From the NCBI RefSeq assembly GCF_000699445.3, contig NC_067197.1, forward strand, positions 34,641,809 through 34,705,808: a stretch of 64,000 nt of DNA, read 5' to 3'. Position 1 is the first letter of the stretch. Each line of letters begins with the position of its first letter. Position numbers and translations under genes: made by a program. The notes below the pieces were generated by a model, which searched no databases, had not been told where the DNA came from, and saw only the letters and a program-made list of their open reading frames with translations. This document shows, one piece after another, positions 60,001 through 64,000 of the stretch. This DNA is from Schistosoma haematobium. Its lineage: Eukaryota > Platyhelminthes > Trematoda > Strigeidida > Schistosomatidae.

Positions 60001-60290
60001 TCGCCTCGATATTGCGTTAAGTCACAAGTATTGCAGTCCTAAACATTAGTGGGAAGATTCAAACAAACAATACCAAATAAATTTAAACTTCACCACATTG
60101 TACAAGCAATCGGCTATCAGAACTCAGTAGGTAAGTGAACAACAAGATAGCGTTTGAACCGAACGGTACTGGGTTTGAGTCCCAAAGTGAACATCAACCT
60201 TGAGATGCAAGTACACCCAGCCTACGAATCTCAAATAAGATGAAACCTGCGTCTTAGATTCCACTGCTAGCCACCATCCATTTTTGCTTA
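60001..60290 (+). mobile_element. SM-alpha-like unit with inverted head
   Basis: 60001-60028 holds the end of the head (GCCTCGATATTGCGTTAAG) in plus orientation. 60029-60064 is the start of the head inverted (GCAGTCCTAAACATTAGTGG). 60118-60290 is the plus-strand tRNA-like region (ACTCAGTAGGTAAGTGAACA, GGGTTTGAGTCCC) and a decayed hammerhead (CTACGAA core, GAAA kept). Confidence 0.7.
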
Positions 60291-61309
60291 TGAAATTTAT
60301 TTTGCACATCAGAAACAAAGTTTTTTTTAAATTTAGTCAAAAACTAACAACATTCAAATAACTAGTGAAAAATATTCATCATCTGTTTGGTGTTGATTTG
60401 AGCCATTTCAATATTATGCAACCGCTATACTACACAAGGAAGTTCGAACCCAGTACTTTCAGACTGTAATCATTTAATAAGTTTATGAGAAGTAAATATT
60501 TCCAATAGTAATTCATACTGTTTGATATAAATTGTAGGTAGTACACTTAAGTCATACAAACTTCATTTAACTAAGAGAGAAGCTAAAAATTATGTACTAA
60601 ATTATTAACAAAACTGCCGTCATTATACGAGAACAAAGTGATCACATTTTGTTCGCTACTTAGTTGTGCACTTAGAACAAGTTTAAAATTTCCCTTTTTG
60701 TATAAGAAAATTGAAATATCCATAATTTCTCTTCCAACTGATGAACCTATTCCAGTTTATGACTTTAGATCATTAGACGTTCTGGTTAACAATGGCTGGA
60801 TAACCACAGTGATATAATATAGATATTTCCTTTTCAATCTCTTATTTTCATACTAAATTATCAAGTTAAGTGACTTTGTCAACTAGTCAGTTAACGGTCA
60901 AAGAGAAATTAAACAATGGTTTTATTTTTCATGGAAATATTTGATCATTCAACCCGATTAATAGTGGTTTTATATTTCAATAACTCGTAGCGATATATAT
61001 ATGTTGCTTTTGATGATGTCATACAATTATTAATTAAACAGTTATGTAATCGGCTTATAGCCCTTCATTTTATGATAGGGCATCTTGAACATCTTGGAAT
61101 TAGAGAGTGAAAGCTAATTGTTGCAAGATTAGGACATTAAACATTAGGTCACTGTTTTACGTTTCGTTGATCAGTAACAATAATCAGAATATAGTTTAAA
61201 ATGCGAAGATCGACAACTAGTTGTAATAATAATTAGCTACTGTGTCATAATATACAAAATGAAATGAACTTAAGGAGATAATTATTAAAAATTATAAATC
61301 ATTAGCTCG
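60291..61309. other. AT-rich non-coding stretch
   Basis: I see no supported feature here. Confidence 0.35.
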
Positions 61310-61350
61310 ATGTTTCGTCCTAGTGCGAGGCTCCTCAGAGGCGACATACA
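61310..61350 (-). mobile_element. Isolated hammerhead core fragment
   Basis: Minus strand: CTGAGGA, stem II with GGAC closing, and GAAA, but no stem I partner, tRNA-like part or tail around it. Confidence 0.5.
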
Positions 61351-62374
61351 ATAGTTTACATTTTGAACTAAATTACTAAACCATCATCAAAAGTACAGAA
61401 CTCAACTATTTCAAGTCTATTTCTCTAATACATAACTATTGTATTAATCAGTAATATTGGACAAACTAGTTAAATTCTATTATTTATGTATAATAATTGT
61501 TAAATCAAAATCTTAGTTAAGTGGACACTAACTTTTTTTCTTTAGAGAACTACTTTAATTAAGCAACTGTATTATATATATGTTTATTTGGTTGGAAGTT
61601 TAAAAGAAAAGGGAAAAAGAAGAAAGAGAGAGAAATAAGAAAGCATAACATTCTACCGTATGATGTTATTCTCTTTCATTTCAACTATTAACTATTGTTG
61701 GCTTATCCTTTCTATAATTACTGATTCATCCTATATCTTATAAATAGCCGTTAACTATATGAAAATTGTCTATGTAATATTAATTTGGCTTTGAGGTAAT
61801 TCCGTTCTTATTTAAATTGAGTGGAACAGCAACAACAACAAAAACAAAAGAAACACTATTCCGCTTTCCTTTCCTTTTTATAATTTATAAATTGATTGTC
61901 AAATATTATTACTTATCAGGTTTATATGGTAACAGTAATGTGAACATCGCCACTTACACATTAAAAATCATTTCTTATTATATATTTTTTTGTTTTAACT
62001 ATATCTGGTTGACATTTCCTTCATCATTTAAAAAAAGAAGTTTTTTTCATCTTTTTTTGACACTGTTTCTTTGGATTGCCTCTTTTTACCTCCCATTATA
62101 AGTTTTATAAAGGTAATAAGTCAGTCATTATTCTTTTTACTTTTGTATAAAATCACCTTCTTTTTTACCTATAACATTTTTTAAAAATTTATTTTATTTA
62201 TGTCAATTTTGGGTAAACTATCCAATTGTTCATTAATTCCATTATCTTTCATTATAAAACATAAGAAAATGAACTAAGTTAACTAAATAACTATGTTTTT
62301 GTTTGACATTCTATAAATAGAATGGTTTCTACTGATTTAAATAATATAAATGATATATTTCTCTATGAAAAAAA
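61351..62374. other. AT-rich non-coding stretch
   Basis: The 94-codon plus-strand frame at 61817-62101 is Phe/Leu/Tyr-rich because the DNA is T-rich. I do not call it a gene. Confidence 0.35.
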
Positions 62375-62496
62375 AGCCGTGACCAGTGGAGCTAATCCGT
62401 GTCGGGTAGAAACAGGTGTCTACCTTAGTACAATGAAAGGTGGTCGCGCAATTTCGTGGATTGGTTGAGGTTAGACATTAACACCATTGGACCATA
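62375..62496 (+). mobile_element. B-subfamily head fragment
   Basis: GCCGTGACCAGTGGAGCTAA through AGACATTAACACCATTGGA, as in 16355-16490. It breaks off before the tRNA-like part and continues into R4. Confidence 0.7.
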
Positions 62497-62688
62497 CTAT
62501 AATACCCACTTTGCAAAATGTTCGATAATTGTCTCGGACTTCATCGTTCTTGCATTTCTACACTAATTGCTTTCTATTCCCGTTCTTCCTTTCTTGATCT
62601 TCCCAATCTTCTGCTGCCAGACATTACATTCCTGACTTGCGTTATATACTACTTATGTCAATATAAGTAGAACGCACCACACCTTAAG
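62497..62688 (+). repeat. Dispersed repeat R4
   Basis: Shares TCTTCTGCTGCCAGACATTA and TTATATACTACTTATGTCAA with 57322-57618. It joins directly to the hammerhead-unit head before it. Confidence 0.65.
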
Positions 62689-62789
62689 TACATAGAAATT
62701 TCATTGGTGATTATAAATACATTGTTCGTATTGGTTATTCATAGAGACATTATCGATATTACGATTCGTGTAATAGTGAGGATTAATTA

Positions 62790-62985
62790 AAATTCATTAT
62801 ATAAATCACTGGGTTCAGACTCAATCGTCTAAAATCTAAGTACTCACTAAAACAGCTTGAGTTCATAGGTTTAATCTTCAATGGAGTTGTGGATGGGCAT
62901 TACTTAAGAATCCTATATTGAGACGAAACACGTGTTAGACGCTTCCTGATCTTCATTGATTGTTTAACTTAGATTACCCAGTAAC
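62790..62985 (+). mobile_element. Diverged hammerhead retroposon relic
   Basis: GTTGTGGATGGGCATTACTT, GAAACACG and GACGCTTCCTGATCTTC lie in family A order. The core reads CTTAAGA, so it is dead. Confidence 0.5.
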
Positions 62986-63309
62986 ATGAACACGTTAACA
63001 TATTGAACACCATTTAATCACTAGGTATTCAAATAGCAAAGTTCAGTTATTTAAATAATTAGTTTTTACAATTTTAATGAATCAGAAAACTGAGTCTTGA
63101 ATTTATTCAGTATTATGAAACCAATTAAACACAAGTCTAAATCTGAGTACGGGTTTTACATTCCCTTTTTTAAAGAACTATTACTATCTCTAAAATAACC
63201 AACTATCTAAATCATTATACGACCTCACACAATAATTAATTAATCACATGAAATACTCCTACTTAAATATTGCACAAAAAATCAAAACAAATTTTTTTTG
63301 GTTTACAAC

Positions 63310-63400
63310 AGATGAAACGTGGTTGGTGGTGAAATCCTGAAAGTTCATTTCGTCCTATTGGGGACTCGTCAGCTGGATACTTGGGATGTTTAAGAGGGAG
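63310..63400 (-). mobile_element. SM-alpha-like hammerhead fragment with conserved core
   Basis: Minus strand: ATCCAG (stem I), CTGACGA (63366-63372), stem II GTCC-CCAATA-GGAC and GAAA, then TTC in place of GTC. Core motifs and stem II are perfect, but stem III has only one or two pairs and stem I is short, so activity is doubtful. No tRNA-like region adjoins. Confidence 0.65.
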
Positions 63401-63547
63401 AAATTACTTCAACATTCATCACCTAAACAATACCGTCAACTAGTAAACAGTCATGTGTGAATAATAACAGTAATATAAACTGACACAGTGCAATTTCATA
63501 GTAGCATTGAACAGTTTGAAACAATTCAAAACGGTGATCACATAAAT

Positions 63548-64000
63548 ATGAATTATAATAGTTGAGATCATGAGTTAGTTAAACCTAGACAACCATGGAA
63601 ATCTTGGAAGTACTGGACGACCGCTTCATCCTATTGTGTGACTCCTTAGCAGTGTGCATCCACGACCACGAATCGCGGGGTTCGAACACAGGACCTACAG
63701 GTCTCACGCACGAATGCTTAACCTCTACACCACTGAGCCAGTCGGCATCCAACAGTGTTAATATATAATTTCAACTAATTCACGAAATTGAGTGACGCAT
63801 CCACTATTGTCTTCAGCGAGTTACTACCTCACAACAAACCTGATTGAACTCCACTAATCACTGATTCTCACTAGAACTCCAGTAAACACCTCTTGAATCT
63901 AGTCACTAGTGAACACATATTGATCAATATCAGAAAGAGTTTTTTCTGAATATTATAGTAATTTCAATAGTTGAAATCATATGTTAATTGAAGCTAGACC
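63548..64000 (-). mobile_element. Family A hammerhead retroposon, tandem pair running off the window
   Basis: A complete minus-strand unit (63548-63950) with head, tRNA-like region, hammerhead (about 63600-63662) and tail. The tail of a second unit then starts (GTTGAAATCA at 63970 against GTTGAGATCA at 63561, period 409) and is cut by the window end. The ribozyme core reads CTAAGGA and GAAG, so the complete unit is dead. Confidence 0.8.

Noticed and set aside
61817..62101. 94-codon membrane-like open frame
   Set aside because: Phe/Leu/Tyr composition follows from T-rich DNA; no splice sites, homologues or signal features support it.
1..64000. CRISPR arrays, bacterial operons, rRNA genes
   Set aside because: None seen. 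Repeats are dispersed retroposons, and introns with GT-AG borders show this is eukaryotic DNA.

Overview
The window looks like nuclear DNA of a schistosome flatworm, most likely an African Schistosoma species; the exact species cannot be fixed from the sequence. It is very AT-rich and gene-poor, and it is packed with degraded retroposons. Among them are SM-alpha-type units (tRNA-like head plus hammerhead ribozyme), a class known from schistosomes, and non-LTR retrotransposon pieces of the kind found in schistosomes.

One protein-coding gene is supported. It lies on the + strand in three long coding exons: 33353-34447, 39362-40627 and 42782-43834. All introns are phase 0 with clean GT-AG borders. 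The joined product has 1137 residues. It is Ser/Asn-rich and mostly low complexity, with a C2H2-type zinc finger that spans the exon 1/exon 2 junction and resembles the SPIN-DOC/ZFTA class. An octapeptide (PLDYSIHS) occurs twice, and exon 3 carries a Cys/His cluster. It is probably a nuclear DNA- or chromatin-associated protein, but its function is not established. An acceptor 71 bases before the ATG and a strong donor after the stop suggest more non-coding or alternative exons.

The rest is mostly repeat. At least five interspersed families can be separated: (1) family A, a unit of about 400 bp with a tRNA-like Pol III region followed by a type I hammerhead ribozyme, including a B subfamily with a different tail; (2) SM-alpha-like units with a second hammerhead sequence; (3) L1-type pieces of an endonuclease/reverse-transcriptase non-LTR element whose 3' ends run into (AAGT)n; (4) L2-type pieces of a second non-LTR element whose 3' ends run into (CTGA)n; (5) several unnamed dispersed repeats. 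Layout: 1-33 kb is repeats and unique AT-rich DNA; 33.3-43.9 kb is the gene, with hammerhead units in both introns; 44-64 kb is repeats again, including two reverse-transcriptase relics at 45.8-46.5 and 48.5-49.1 kb.

The most interesting signal is the hammerhead-bearing family A. Several copies keep every conserved core base of the ribozyme. Units show head-tail redundancy with a period near 400-410 bp, as expected for tandem or circular monomers. Many copies sit as snap-back inverted dimers. Element relationships were judged by eye from shared sequence, so boundaries are good to about 10-20 bases.
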